Below, piece after piece: positions 13,569 to 25,458 of a DNA stretch of 64,000 nt. The first letter of the stretch is position 1, and the number at the start of each line of letters is the position of its first letter. The notes under the pieces were generated by a model. The model was not told where the DNA came from. It did not search any database and was given only the letters and a program-made list of their open reading frames with translations. A program made the translations under genes and the position numbers. This DNA is from Hyalella azteca (lineage: Eukaryota; Arthropoda; Malacostraca; Amphipoda; Hyalellidae), in NCBI RefSeq assembly GCF_000764305.2, contig NW_025931534.1, forward strand, positions 1 to 64,000, in the 5' to 3' direction.

Positions 13569-13918
13569 GCCTTCCCGGCCCTTAGAACACAGCAACTCAA
13601 CCTTCCCGGCCCTTAGAACACAGCAACTCAACCTTCCCGGCCCTTAGAACACAGCAACTCTGCCTTCCCGGCCCTTGGGACACAGCAACTCTGCCTTCCC
13701 GGCCCTTAGGACACAGCAACTCTGCCTTCCCGGCCTTTGGACCACAGCAACTCTACCTTCCCAGCCCTTAGAACACAGCAACTCTGCCTTCCCGGCCTTT
13801 GGAACACAGCAACTCTGCCTTCCCGATGCTTTTAGAACACAGCAACTCTGCCTTCCCGATACCCTTAAAACCCAGAAACTCTGCCTTTCCGGGGCCTTAG
13901 AAGAACACAGCAACTTGG
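13569..13918. repeat. 31-bp minisatellite, about 11 copies
   Basis: Units of CCTTCCCGGCCCTTAGAACA plus CAGCAACTCTG. The last four units are most diverged (GATGCTTTTAG, GATACCCTTAAAACC variants). Confidence 0.95.
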
Positions 13919-15499
13919 GCTTTGCCGGCAAAGAAACAAGCCGAAAAAGCGACATAAATCGTATGGGAATTGATGCTCCTCAATAAATCTCATTTAGACG
14001 TCGGCAGGCATGCATCATGTCCGATACATAGCGTAACACTTGGGAGTTCTTTTCCTATTACTTCGGAAGAAATGAACGCGCCCCTTCCAAATTTTGACTA
14101 TAACTGCACATAGTAGAAAAGTTTTGGCTTGGATAGCTAGTGGACCAGCGAGCAAAATTCTACAAAATAAAGAACATTTATAGTCGATTTTAAAAAACAA
14201 CATTTGCATATTAAATCAACGTATGTTGAGAATTATAGTAAACATACAACGTACATAAGTCCAACATAAAATAGTTGCTTGCTCTTTTGTGGTTCTTATT
14301 TCTTGACAAAAATGGCCAAAAACGGCGAAAATTGGGAGAATCGCAAAATGAGCGATACCAGCTTGGATATGGAGGTGTTATCTGGTGATTTTTCCTCATT
14401 TCACGTCATTGTGATGTTTCCTGAATAGAACAAGTTAGAGGGATGAAGCAGTAATATTTATAAAACTATTCAGTCGGTGTTTAATTTTTATAACATGAAA
14501 ATAAAAAGCTTTTTAGATGATAGTTTAACAATTATTTAGAAAGCTTTGAGGCTACTAAGCAAATTTTAGAATTGAAACAAAACGTGGAATTTGTTTTGAC
14601 ATCTAAAACAAATTTCGACTCGAATTTACACTGGCATATGTAGTTATATTAAAGAAATCACTTCAAAATGGCACCATTCCTATACTTAAAAAAACTACTT
14701 GAAAATGTTGCGAGCAATGCAGAACATCATTGTTCTAGACTAAAGTTAAACAGAAAACCCTTACAAATACTAAATACTAAGCTCCAGCACGAACACGAAC
14801 ACAACGGCATAAATCAGTCGACTCAGTCTCGCATGGAAGGCACTATAATGGGAAGAAATTGCGAATAAATAATAATTACAAAATTATAGTACATACGTAT
14901 CTATTCTACCTATTCTGAAGAAATAGCAACTAAATAAAGATTATAATTAGTAGTATTAACTATAGCATATATAGGTATGTACTGACTATAAAGAGAGACT
15001 GACCTGAGAGAGCGCCTCACTGAGACTCGCAGAGGACGTTACACCTGAAAAAAATACACCGAGTTACTTGTGATTTATACTACACCGAGATGTGATTTAT
15101 ACTTATTGTTTATTTACAGAAATCATTAACCCAATACCAGCATAACAATATTGCTAAAAATATCAGCAATAGAAAAAAGTGGCATTTACATGCATAAATG
15201 GGCAAAGATGGCAACACGAAGCCAAAGTTATTGTAGGTAGAAGCGAGGGCTGTCAAGGAGTTGATGAAGATAATGCACTGAAGCGGTAAAAAAATTAACC
15301 GCGGCCCTAGCACCGATATTGCGTTCCGAGAGCGTCCATCAGAGTACAACTTCCTGAAATGTTTCTGTACGGACTACGGAGAGAAAAAATAAAACCTAAA
15401 GCTGGTGGGTGCTGAGTGGCAGGGTCTAGACACGACCACTCAAGAGGAAATGCCCGTATTGATCCGCATGAAGAAGCTCCTACACGGACATGCCACCCT
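13919..15499. other. No gene seen
   Basis: AT-rich single-copy DNA; no frame with a recognisable motif. Confidence 0.6.
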
Positions 15500-15865
15500 A
15501 GAGGTGATCTGCACTGCCGTGTTCTCAGGCAGTGCTATACAGCACCCATCCTATATAGGTGATCTGCACTGCCGTGTTCTCAGGCAGTGCTATACAGCAC
15601 CCATCCTATAGGTGGTCTGCACTGCCGTGTTCTCAGGCAGTGCTATACAGCACCCATTCTATAGGTGATCTGCACTGCCGTGTTCTCAGGCAGTGCTATA
15701 CAGCACCCATTCTATAGGTGGTCTGCACTGCCGTGTTCTCAGGCAGTGCTATACAGCACCCATTCTATATAGGTGATCTGCACTGCCGTGTTATCAGGCA
15801 GTGCTGTACAGCACCCATTCTATAGATGATCTGCACTGCCGTGTTCTCAGGCAGTGCTATACGGT
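15500..15865. repeat. 53-55-bp minisatellite with a hairpin in each of 7 units
   Basis: GATCTGCACTGCC recurs at about 15506, 15561, 15614, 15667, 15720, 15775 and 15828. Every unit holds GCACTGCC, a 9-base spacer (GTGTTCTCA, once GTGTTATCA), then GGCAGTGC: a perfect 8-bp stem. Stems are invariant while the linker varies (CATCC/CATTC, one or two TA). Confidence 0.95.
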
Positions 15866-16070
15866 ATTGTTCAAAGTCAAGGTGGCCAAGCAAAGCCATG
15901 GGATGGCAAAAAATATCTGTTAAAGTGAGTTAGGTTCAGAGACCATGGACGTAACTTGCTAAGAATTCAACAGGAAATTTAATGACGAGAGTGGCGTTCA
16001 CGGCAGACCGCGCAATTACACGTGACCAAGCCAAGGCGACATCAAACAAGGAAAGCCAAAAATGACTACT
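15866..16070. other. Nothing recognised
   Basis: About 200 bases of unique sequence between two arrays, with no gene. Confidence 0.6.
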
Positions 16071-16235
16071 CCAGCTAGCATGGACATAATTACAACTGTC
16101 CCTCCTCCACTTCAGCTAGCATGGACATAATTACAACTGTCCCTCCTCCACTTCAGCTAGCAGGGACATAATTACAACTGTCCCTCCTCCACTTCAGCTA
16201 GCAGGGACATAATTACAACTGTCCCTCCTCCACAA
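16071..16235. repeat. 41-bp minisatellite, 4 copies
   Basis: CAGCTAGCATGGACATAATT plus ACAACTGTCCCTCCTCCACTT, nearly identical copies starting about 16072, 16113, 16154 and 16195. Confidence 0.95.
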
Positions 16236-16678
16236 GAGAGCATAGACAATACTAGACGCACTATATGTCCATGAAGCAGGACAGATGGTAAACTAGTATT
16301 TAATGCTGGACTTCATGCTATTGCAGTCGGCACCAGTGTCTTAATTTCACGTTTTTAATGCACCAAAAATCGACTCTACAGTTGCAAGTTTAATTCTACA
16401 AAATGTTCAGTGCCTTTGGTAATTAAAAATTATTAATAATTTACCGTACGTTGTTAATAATTTACAAAAAAGGCTCAATGAAAGTTGCTTCAACTAAAAA
16501 ACGTTCAATTACACGTCATAAGTGTTAATTGTGGATATATAATGGACAAGACGATGCAAGACAGGCAGAAGTGCTTAAAGCGGCCAGACGCGGCAGAGGC
16601 GCGGCGGAAGTTGGTGGGCAAACTGAGGCTCTGGTAGCGCCGGTGACCTGACGGCGCGAGAATGTCAGGGGTCACATG

Positions 16679-16785
16679 CACCGCACACAACTAGACCTGC
16701 TCTAGACCTTCTACTCTGCACCGCACACAATTAGACCTGCTCTAGACCTTCTACTCTGCACCGCACACAACTAGACCTGGGGACT
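16679..16785. repeat. 40-bp minisatellite, 3 copies
   Basis: CCGCACACAACTAGACCTGC at 16681, 16721 and 16761; the third copy is truncated. Confidence 0.95.
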
Positions 16786-16807
16786 TCTACTCAAGCGGGC
16801 CGCTCAC

Positions 16808-16985
16808 GTTGAAATGTTGATGAACGTTGTTTCAACGAAATCAATTCGTAATTAACGTTATTTCCAATAAATTGAATGCAGGATTCAGGGCTTTTACTAC
16901 ACCAGGGCCCACACGTTGAAATAACGTTGATCAGCTGTGGTTTCAACGAAATCAATTAGTGAGCAACGTTTTTCAACGCCATTTG
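16808..16985. repeat. CAACGTT-family repeats, copies 2 and 3
   Basis: Two copies about 100 bp apart (16,808-16,868 and 16,912-16,980), each with CGTTGAAAT, a TTTCAACGAAATCAATT core and AACGTT near the end. Confidence 0.75.
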
Positions 16986-17099
16986 CCTCAAGGGATAATA
17001 ATGCAGCACACAATACATGAATGTGGCTACTGTACGACACTATACTTGAGGGGAGTGCTTGCATAAATTCAGATCGGTTAGGAAGAGAAGCTATAAGCC

Positions 17100-17425
17100 C
17101 CACTGTCCGAAACTCGAATTAAACGCATTCAAGTCCCAACTCCAATTGGGAGAGCTTGCATAAATACCCTGATACTTGATAGAAACGCTAAGACCTACTG
17201 TCCGAAACACGAATAAAATGCATTCAAGTCCCAACTCCAATTGGGAGAGCTTGCATAAATACCCTGATATTTGACAGAAACTTTAAGTCCTACTGTCCGA
17301 AACACGGATTAAATGCATTCAAGTCCCAACTCCAATTGGGAGAGCTTGCATAAAATCCCTGATATTTGACAGAAACTTTAAGTCCTACTGTCCGAAACAC
17401 GGATTAAATGCATTCAAGTCTCAAC
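17100..17425. repeat. 95-bp minisatellite, about 3.5 copies
   Basis: CTGTCCGAAACACGRATTAA recurs at 17103, 17198, 17292 and 17388. Units carry TCCCAACTCCAATTGGGA, a short inverted repeat. Confidence 0.95.
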
Positions 17426-17644
17426 CTTAGACTGTAGAGCCTCCAACTGCACTCATCGAGATGAATGCCTCCTCAGACTGTGCGCGAAACGAGCTTAAGT
17501 CTCTGGTCAAAAACAAATAGAAATATGGGCTCAAAGTTCAAATAAATGAACATTACTAACACAACGACATTACTAACATAGGAAAAGACTTTAGAAACGG
17601 TTCAATTAACTTTGAAAATCCTCAGACAACTCGGGATTGTTTCT

Positions 17645-17764
17645 AGCGCATTTTCTCATTTATGGGAAAAAGGTGCTATTGTGCTCGTCATGTCCGTCCG
17701 TGACTTCACGTCACGGACGGACGAGAAAATGCGCTCTGTCACTCACTGCAGTGAGTACTGAGTT
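17645..17764 (-). mobile_element. F2 dispersed element, copy 1
   Basis: Reverse orientation relative to the other two copies. It begins AGCGCATTTTCTCA and ends GTCACTCACTGCAGTGAGTA plus CTGAG. Its centre is a 12-bp inverted repeat, GTCCGTCCGTGA...TCACGGACGGAC. Confidence 0.75.
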
Positions 17765-19620
17765 AAATTTTTTATCTTTTAATTGAATGGATGTCACAGT
17801 AAATGGAACCTCAAGGAGGCTCAGAAATGATCGATCCCGGGCAACGCGGGGTTCCCCGGCCGCTGTTATTTATATCTATCGGTTATAGGAGAACGCGATG
17901 GATTTTCGAAGCGCTGTTAAAATAATGCACAAGGTTCATTATTTAGATTTGTGTATAAAAATCCAGTTACTTAGAACACAATTTTGACCTGCCGCTCGAA
18001 CTATACAAATTTGTTAAAAAAGAAATGTTATACAGAAAACTATTTAAAACTGCAACTCAGATCATCCATATAGTTGTTTATAAAAACAAATCAAATAGAA
18101 CACAATTGGAACATCCACTCAACACAATAATAAAGACACCAAGTACACTCAGTTTAAACGTAACAAAACTGTAAACGTAAGGATTGTGCTCTGACGCTGG
18201 CTCGCACAGTTCACTCTGGAGTAAACAGTTTGACCGTCGAGCGTAGAATTTATAGAGCAGTAAAAGGCAGCGTGAAGCCATAACTGACAGCCACGATCAG
18301 CAAAAGCCTAAGGCAGCTGACACACATTGGAGCGCTGACACTCGTTGGAACGCTGCCATAACTGCAACTCGCCTCCCGCCAGTCTACGGATAACACGCCA
18401 CACATTTCAATTCCTCCCTTGCTGGACCATTATTAATTTTGAATTGCGCACTAAACGCTTTATTGTATTAGGGTTTTCTTAGTGATAAAATTGAGATTAA
18501 TACTAAGATCCACTTCAGTTGCTCTGTGTACAAGGTTAGTACAATTAATTACGATTTGAGTGATGAATCGATTACTTTATATCATTCCTGTCGAGAATTG
18601 AACGTCAATGAGATCTTAAATTTATTGAACAATAATACATACCGTATATGATATGTACATTGTAGGCTTGAGTCTTTCATTAAATACTGGAAAACTTTTC
18701 AGAGACAGGCTCCATCATCAGTTCAAAACCTAAAGAACTGTATATGTATATATAATCAATAGAACTGAAATTTACACGGAGGTGATTATCACCTTCACAG
18801 CCAAATAAACAGGCTCATTAACATTAAAAACACATCAATTTACAATTTGAAGGGATAAATTATTTGACTAGTGATATTCCAATTGTGCGGCAGTATCGAG
18901 AAAAAATTTTCGTTTCAAAATATGTAACGATTCCGAGATTCTGAAACTAAGACAGCAGAGCTGGAACTTGAATATTTCTCGATCACAGGAACGTTAAGGT
19001 GTCACGCTGAACAAAGACACGCATTTAGTAGAAAGAATTATTTGGAAAATAATCGGTATTTGGGAAAGACAAGTAAGTATTTGGTGAAGGTTTTGTTATT
19101 CCACTTGTTTTCATGTTGTTGAGCGCGCTAAACATGCCCTGCATTATGTCGTGAGATCATTTTACAGCTCTTGTTAACTGAAGTATAGATACCAGTGTTA
19201 TAATAGCTCGTTCCCTAACAAAATTTAGAGTCGCCCCAGCTTCTGGTAATCCAAATCGGAAGCTGCCGCGTCTGTAAATTTTCACTGGGTTGTTGATGAA
19301 TGCAGGATATTGTCCACGGCCACGGTAATTGAAACTGAGCGACCTGAGCTCAAATTATGCAAACAAAGCTATTAAATGTGAAGTAGTTGTACTGGCTATG
19401 GATTCCATAGTAAAATGAAGAACGAGAAAGAAATATTTCTTTAGTTTTCAAATTAGAAGAGTACAAACATGTTGTGACATGTCTCGACGTACAAGACTTG
19501 CTTTGAAACTATTTTAGTTTTCAGTGTATTAAATAGTTAAGTATTAGGAGAGAAAAAAGTGATTTTTTCGCAGGACACTTTTCACTCGTATTAAAATCAA
19601 ACGTCCAAATTATGTGTTTT
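17765..19620. other. No gene seen
   Basis: AT-rich single-copy DNA. A GATCCCGGGCAACGCGGGGTT stretch near 17,832 ends in CCCCGGCCGCTGT, which also occurs near 7,038. Two short degenerate repeats (GCTGACAC.CATTGGAGC) lie near 18,315-18,355. Confidence 0.55.
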
Positions 19621-19624
19621 GAAC

Positions 19625-19932
19625 GTATTAGTCCCAAGTCACGCTCGTATTAGTCCCAGGTCACGCTCGTATCAGTCCCAGGTCACGCTCGTATCAGTCC
19701 CAGGTCACGCTCGTATCAGTCCCAGGTCACGCTCGTATCAGTCCCAGGTCACGCTCTTTATTAGTCCCAGGTCACGCTCTTATTAGTCCCAGATCACGCT
19801 CTTATTAGTCCCAGATCACGCTCTTATTAGTCCCAGATCACGCTTTTATTAGCCCCAGGTCACGCTCTTATTAGTCCCAGGTTACGCTCGTATTAGTCCC
19901 AGGTCACGCTCGTATTAGTCCCAGGTCACGCT
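19625..19932. repeat. 22-bp minisatellite, about 14 copies, AGGTCA in each
   Basis: Units CGCTCGTATTAGTCCCAGGT+CA. Blocks of sub-variants (GTATC, TTATTAG, CAGATCA) follow each other, showing local homogenisation. Confidence 0.95.
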
Positions 19933-20880
19933 GAAGCACCCATTTGCTTAGTACTTGCCACATTATTATTACGCCACCACCAGAAACTTGAAATACGTGA
20001 GATGAATTGCAAATTTAATGTCAATTTTATTTAAAGGTCACGCTGGAAACTGTTCTTCTCCAAAAAGTACTTATCCAAAGTCATCCAAAAGGTGTGACAA
20101 ATATTAATGAACACGGCGTCAATGATGAAAAACTGTGGAAGCTCCAAAAAATGTTTTAGCAGCGAAAGCTTCTGTAGTCAGTCCACTGTTATCAACTTAC
20201 AGCTACCAAAAACTGGGACATTTTAGGAACTTGTCGCTATTTTTGAGCCGGTGTCTGTCCAAGAGTTGGGCTATAGAATGACAGCAAAGAATACAAGAGC
20301 GCAACTCGACACGAAAAAGAATTTAGGTGTCAATAAAAATGTATTTTTTTCATTAAAGTTGCTTCATTGTCAAATTAACAGTCACTCAAATAACCAGGCA
20401 GTTAGCATTGCGATAAGTGATGCATCCTCGGGAAAAAGTTAATTCCACCAACTACACAACAAAAAATACAAAACCAAATTTTTCAGCCAGAACACACTAA
20501 TCACAGTATAAGAAACAGTTATTTCAGCACACAAAGAACAGACACTGTAACAAGAACGGCAATAAACTTTAATTGATATTGCCACCTTATCACGCACGCC
20601 ATTTTCAAGGGGAAAATTCCCACAGTAATCGTCACTCCGGTTCTTCAAAACTGGAACAAGAAAATAATTCCCGACCACAGACTCGGCGGCAATCAGGAAC
20701 GCAGCTGCCGAAAGATGCTATTAAAAATCGAGCATGTAACGACCGTGCGAGATATAGATAGCCGCCTCACGATAACAAAAAATAAACAGCAACGACAGCG
20801 ACGGTAGGCAGGAAGAAGGGCCATTTCCTCAACCCCTGCCTCCAGTTTACTGCAAATTGCGCCTCCGTTGGACAAGCCTT
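19933..20880. other. No gene seen
   Basis: Unique AT-rich DNA; no supported gene. Confidence 0.6.
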
Positions 20881-20882
20881 GG

Positions 20883-20985
20883 TGACGGTGGTGGTGGTTG
20901 CGGTGGTGGTGGTGGTAGTGGTGGTGGTGGTGTGGTGGTGATGGTGGAGATGGTATTGGTGGAGGTTGGTGGTTGTGGCGGTGAT
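20883..20985. repeat. (GGT)n-rich tract
   Basis: GGTGGTGGTGGTTGCGGTGG-type sequence giving Gly-rich frames on plus and Pro-rich frames on minus. Simple-sequence DNA, not evidence for a Gly-rich protein. Confidence 0.9.
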
Positions 20986-21627
20986 GACTCAGATACTTCT
21001 AGTAATGTTGATATCACTGCACGCCGGAGTACAGCGTAAAACAAATGACGCGGCGTATTAGTAACGAGGCCGCATATTAGAGATTATACAGAGTGGATTT
21101 TTTAGGTGAAAATAGTCTTGATAATGCCGGCAATTTCAAATTCATATCAGAAGATATCTGTGAACCTCTCAGAGGTTCATCATGGATGGACCGGGTGTCA
21201 AATTGGCAAGAAAATGTTTTTTTTTTAGAAAAAAGTGAGCAGGAATACCTATTGCTCCAAGAACAGTTAAATTCATCACTGGAAGATCGGAAATTCATAT
21301 ACATCGTCAAGATATTCATTGGCGATGAAAAGTATACCACTAAACATGAATTCGTCATTTGGGCAGCATATGGAATTGTACATTCAAGTACCGTTCAAAT
21401 AACGAAGAATAATCGAGGAAATGATTACTAACGGTTCATATGTCTTTAATTATTGGTGATTAAGTAGAAATATACAAACTGAAATACACGTATTTGCACA
21501 TAATATTCTTTTATGATTTTCGATCGGAATCGCTTGGAGTGTAAAACTGAGAAGGTGTCGAAATGAATAACGATCCAACAAAGATATTTAAGAAAAGTCT
21601 AGGATAATCTTCACACTTGATACGTTG
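20986..21627. other. One 112-codon frame, otherwise nothing
   Basis: An open frame at 21093-21431 (plus) reads a non-repetitive peptide (…SLEDRKFIYIVKIFIGDEKY…). Nothing in it matches a family I know, and a few frames this long are expected by chance in 64 kb at about 38% GC (rough estimate). Not called as a gene. Confidence 0.4.
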
Positions 21628-21780
21628 AGCAGGGACGGTCACGTGACCGAGGAGAGCAGGGACGGTCACGTGACCGAGGAGAGCAGGGACGGTCACGTGA
21701 CCGAGGAGAGCAGGGACGGTCACGTGACCGAGGAGAGCAGGGACGGTCACGTGACCGAGNGTCACGTGACCGAGGAGAGG
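21628..21780. repeat. 27-bp minisatellite with GGTCACGTGACC palindrome, contains an N
   Basis: Five clean units plus one broken by an N at 21760. Each unit holds the perfect 12-bp palindrome GGTCACGTGACC (E-box CACGTG core). The single N inside the array suggests a collapsed or gap-filled stretch. Confidence 0.95.
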
Positions 21781-22044
21781 ACGTACAGTCATAAGCAAGA
21801 AGCAAGAACGGATGGAAGTTGCGAACAATAGAAAATATCTACTTCCCGTAGCTGCTACAATAGTACCGTACAAGCCAATTTCATCCGAAATTAATCGAAT
21901 GTATTTCTGAGTGGAAATTGTGGGAAATAAACTATAATTGGCTTGGTAATTACGACCTGCAACATGAGGAGGTAATACAAACTACATTAAGATCGAGATA
22001 TGCCTCCACCTTTTGCCGCTTCACTTAATACTGCAGGACATAAT

Positions 22045-22380
22045 CCTCAGTAGCAGGAGGAGGGGGAGTGTGAGGGAGAGGAAGGCAGGCAGTAGCAGGA
22101 GGGGGAGTGTGAGGGAGAGGAAGGCTGACAGTAGCAGGAGGAGGGGGAGTGTGAGGGAGAGGAAGGCAGGCAGTAGCAGGAGGGGGAGTGTGAGGGAGAG
22201 GAAGGCTGACAGTAGCAGGAGGAGGGGGAGTGTGAGGGAGAGGAAGGCAGGCAGTAGCAGGAGGGGGAGTGTGAGGGAGAGGAAGGCAGGTAGTAGCAGG
22301 ATCGAGGGGGAGTGTGAGGGAGAGGAAGGACAGACAGGAAGGGGAGAGAGTGAGGGAGAGGAAGGACAGACAGCAGCAGT
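22045..22380. repeat. GA-rich 39-42-bp minisatellite
   Basis: AGTAGCAGGAGGAGGGGGAG plus TGTGAGGGAGAGGAAGGCAG units, about eight, alternating GGAGGAGG and GGAGG forms. The long Arg/Glu-rich and Leu/Pro-rich frames across it are repeat translation. Confidence 0.95.
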
Positions 22381-22608
22381 AGTGGGAAGGTATCGATCCC
22401 CAGACCGAGGGGAAGAGGAGTTCGCTGCTGCAGCTCCTGAGCTCGCCTCCCCAGGCCCCGGGGACTCTCTAACAGCTTCTAAATTAGGGAGCGTACACCT
22501 CAGGGAACATAACCTGGCCACGCAGTGTGGGGAGCGCGTAGCTCCACTAACCATGCATGCATTCACACAAATGAGACTTGGTCTAAATTTCAATACACTT
22601 TAGCTCTC

Positions 22609-22692
22609 TTGTGAGTCATCCTGATGCAGTTTGGCCCAGCAAAAGAGCGTACATGGGCCAGATGCAAGAAGTAGATATTTGGACAGTATTAT
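22609..22692. mobile_element. F1 dispersed element, partial
   Basis: GAGTCATCCTGATGCAGTTT followed by GGCCCAGCAAAAG, then AGTAGATATTTGGACAG. This is the inner and right part of the F1 consensus. Confidence 0.6.
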
Positions 22693-23890
22693 GAATCCAT
22701 TCTACTGATTGTGGGCTGTGCAAGGCATAAGTGTGAGTGACAGTCCACAATATTTTTCTCCGGATACATCAACCGTGGCGAATATTATTAGTTTGAATCG
22801 TATTATCAACTACTGGTACGTTAATGTCAATGTTCGTCGTGCTGAAAACCCAGTAACAAATAAGAAATAATGTATGAATGAGCCCTCCAGGTCAATGACG
22901 TTAAAACAACGTCTATTCATCGCAATTTCAACATCACATGACTGATGATAGATAGTTCAACAACGGATTCACAGATTCACAACGGGTTAACAGCGGATTT
23001 AACAACGGGTTCAGCAACGGGTATGCACGTCATGGATGAAACCAATGACCCCCAAAATATGGGGTGTTGAACGTCATCCCCCGTTGGCGGAGAACGGGGA
23101 TGATTATAAAAGAACATTGAAGAAAGTTGAAGTTATTTTCTCCCCTCACTTATGGCATGACCATAGAGGCCTTCTAAACAGTGGATGCAACCAATCAGGT
23201 CAAAAAACGCACATGCCCAGCTTAATCGTAATTTATAATAAACGTTCGACTGTGAATTTGAATAATGGCTAACTAAATTCCACTATGCTGAAGAGGTTTC
23301 AATTTTTAGTGCCCCTTCCAATTAAATATTGAGAAGATCGGTCATGAGCTTTTTGGGGGCTCTACTGATTTATTGGAGATATTGAACCATTTCCAGAGTC
23401 AAACATTTTACCGATAAACGCATGGGAGATAAGTGTATGATGTGGTCTAATAATATGATTATTGAGTGCATATGAAATCTCTAACTAATTATCAAGTAAA
23501 CAATGAAGGCATGACCAACCTCTTCTAGTAAATACATTGTCAATAGGTACTAAAGTTAATTTGTTAATTCGGTTTCCTAAAGTCAATCAGCTGCAATTTC
23601 AAGCAACATTTGAGAACGCACATTAGCATCGCCCGAGGAAAAGAACAACAGCACCTCACATCCCAAATAATTTGTGAGGGAGAGGAGAGATTTTACTCAA
23701 TTAATCCTCCGTGTTCGTTTCTAGCAAAGCGGAAAGTTTCTTCCAAAAAAGCAATAAAAAGAACACAGTACAGAAAACAATATAAACCACAGCGACAATC
23801 CTCTTCATTTATTTGACTATTCAGTCCCGTCCGGGGCCGAGTCCGCGGGAGCGTCGTCGCGCTTGAAATACTCCGGCAAATGATATGAAA
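22693..23890. other. No gene; short degenerate repeat
   Basis: Degenerate CAACGGGTT/CAACGGATT units lie at 22,958-23,024. Otherwise unique sequence without a supported gene. Confidence 0.6.
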
Positions 23891-23892
23891 CA

Positions 23893-23955
23893 TTGTTGAT
23901 TTCGTCGAAACGTATATTTATAATCAACGTGATTTCAACGTCAGATGCCTGACGA
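23893..23955. repeat. CAACGTT-family repeat, copy 4
   Basis: GTTGATTTCGTCGAAACG...AATCAACGTGATTTCAACG and then TCAGATGCCTG, the usual right end of the family. Confidence 0.75.
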
Positions 23956-24262
23956 GATGACTCTTTCTTCACCTGACACTTCCCAGGTTCGAAAAATTAT
24001 AATTTCGAGTCAGAAAACATGGCGCTATAGGCTTATCAAGGCAAACAAGAACAGCAAAGCGCTGAAATGCTTGCGACGTAGTCTCGAATGTGAATATTAC
24101 GATATCGAAATGTTTCTACTAGTTTGAACACCAATGAACAACATAAGCATTGATTCTTCCTTTAAATTTGCAGCGCTTCTTATCGCAGTCGTAGTTTATC
24201 TATTGGAACGAAGCACTTGTTACTGTATAAAAGTAAATAATCGTTCAACCGCGGAGGGGGTT

Positions 24263-24375
24263 GCTGGAGTGAAGGAAGTGCTGCTAGACCGAAGCAACTT
24301 TTATTTGCCAAACTGAAGCAATAGTTTACTAGACGAAGCAATCATCTGCCGGATCGAAGAAATTTGCTAGGCGAA
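24263..24375. repeat. Degenerate 20-25-bp repeat (CTAGACCGAAGCAA)
   Basis: Five loose copies of a CTAGACGAAGCAAT-like motif with decayed spacing; an old array. Confidence 0.5.
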
Positions 24376-24453
24376 AATTCGCTAACATTTACCTAAGCTA
24401 GAGGCCCTAAACCTGACGTGACCATAATGCCTATATTAACTGCTGATTGTTGG

Positions 24454-24996
24454 TCAAAACCAAGTAGATAAGATATACTTCATTATGTAAGCAGGGAAAA
24501 TTAGGGCACTTAGGTCAGTTGAGTTATCACTAACGTTCCTAAAGCATGGTAGGGGCAATGACGTCCGAATGCAGATAAGGATGAACTGCATCTCTCCAAA
24601 AACAGATAAGACGCTTTGAATATAGCAAGGCTGGTAGATATGAACTATTGTATCATATACAGGCGCGGGTACAGCGGTATCACCAACGTGCACTCTGTGC
24701 AAGACAAAACTATCGCTTTTCACGATTAATTGATAGTACGCGAAACACAAAGTAAGATTTAAAACTAGCTTATAGAGAAATTTATTCCCAGATCCGAGAG
24801 ATATGACATGGTAAAAAGCTATATTGAAGGTGAGAGGATAGCTCTCGTCCTCCGCAGTATTAATTAAATTTTGACCTGGAGGTACGTAAATTTTATTTAA
24901 ATAGTCCATTGACTTTAATATGAACACCAACCTATACAGTGGGGGGAAATAAATATTCGTACACTTGAAAAATCGTATTTTAATGTATGTAAGCAC
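24454..24996 (-). other. 180-codon open frame ending beside a foldback element, unrecognised
   Basis: Longest non-repetitive frame in the window. About 160 codons (24,934 down to 24,454) lie outside the foldback element; the first 20 or so are translated from its terminal repeat. It reads e.g. KIYVPPGQNLINTAEDESYP, then SDSFVLHRVHVGDTAVPAPV, and is rich in Leu/Ile/Phe/Tyr. No domain recognised. A frame this long is uncommon but not impossible by chance. It could be a decayed gene whose 5' part was cut off by the insertion. Confidence 0.3.
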
Positions 24997-25458
24997 ACAA
25001 ACTTAACAGGAAAAGTGATTTAAATTATGTATAGAGACGCATAGTATTCAAAAATACTATCAAAAGAAATTAAATCTCAATGCAACAAAAAACAATGCAA
25101 CATGTTCACTTGGTGGTGTGCCAAGAAGAATGGTATAAAATACCAGTCAGCATCTGCAAATCATTGGTCGAGACGTATAGAAATAGACTGGTATCTGTTG
25201 AGCTGAATAAAGGTTATTCAACCAAGTATTAAATTAAAATAATGCGGATTTATTGTTTTGTACGAATACTTTTTTCACCCGAAAAGTGAACATGTTGCAT
25301 TGTTTTTTGTGGCATTGAGATTTAATTTCTTTTGATAGTATTTTTGAATACCATGCGTCTCTATACATAATTTAAATCACTTTTCCTGTTAAGTTTGTGT
25401 ACTTACATACATTAAAATACGATTTTTCAAGTGTACGAATATTTATTTCCCCCCACTG
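24937..25458. mobile_element. Tc1/mariner-like foldback element, 522 bp
   Basis: Flanked by TA (24935-24936 and 25459-25460). It starts CAGTGGGGGGAAATAAATAT and ends with the exact complement. Arms 24937-25111 and 25284-25458 (175 bp each) differ at only about three positions, so the copy is young or conversion-maintained. The 172-bp centre has no ORF, but near 25258-25280 holds a third, diverged copy of the terminus (TGTACGAATACTTTTTTCAC). Confidence 0.92.

Noticed and set aside
15500..15865. CRISPR-like array (palindromic repeats at regular spacing)
   Set aside because: The whole 53-55-bp unit is repeated, including the would-be spacer; no unique spacers, no cas genes, and eukaryotic context.
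20857..21039. Glycine-rich secreted protein or antimicrobial peptide
   Set aside because: Produced by a GGT simple repeat; no signal peptide and the complementary strand is equally open.
21093..21431. 112-codon non-repetitive frame as a gene
   Set aside because: A few frames of this length are expected by chance at this base composition; no family, splice sites or neighbours support it.
22013..22603. 196-codon Arg/Ser/Glu-rich frame resembling an SR protein
   Set aside because: GA-rich satellite translation; the opposite strand is open as a Leu/Pro/Ser-rich frame of the same length.
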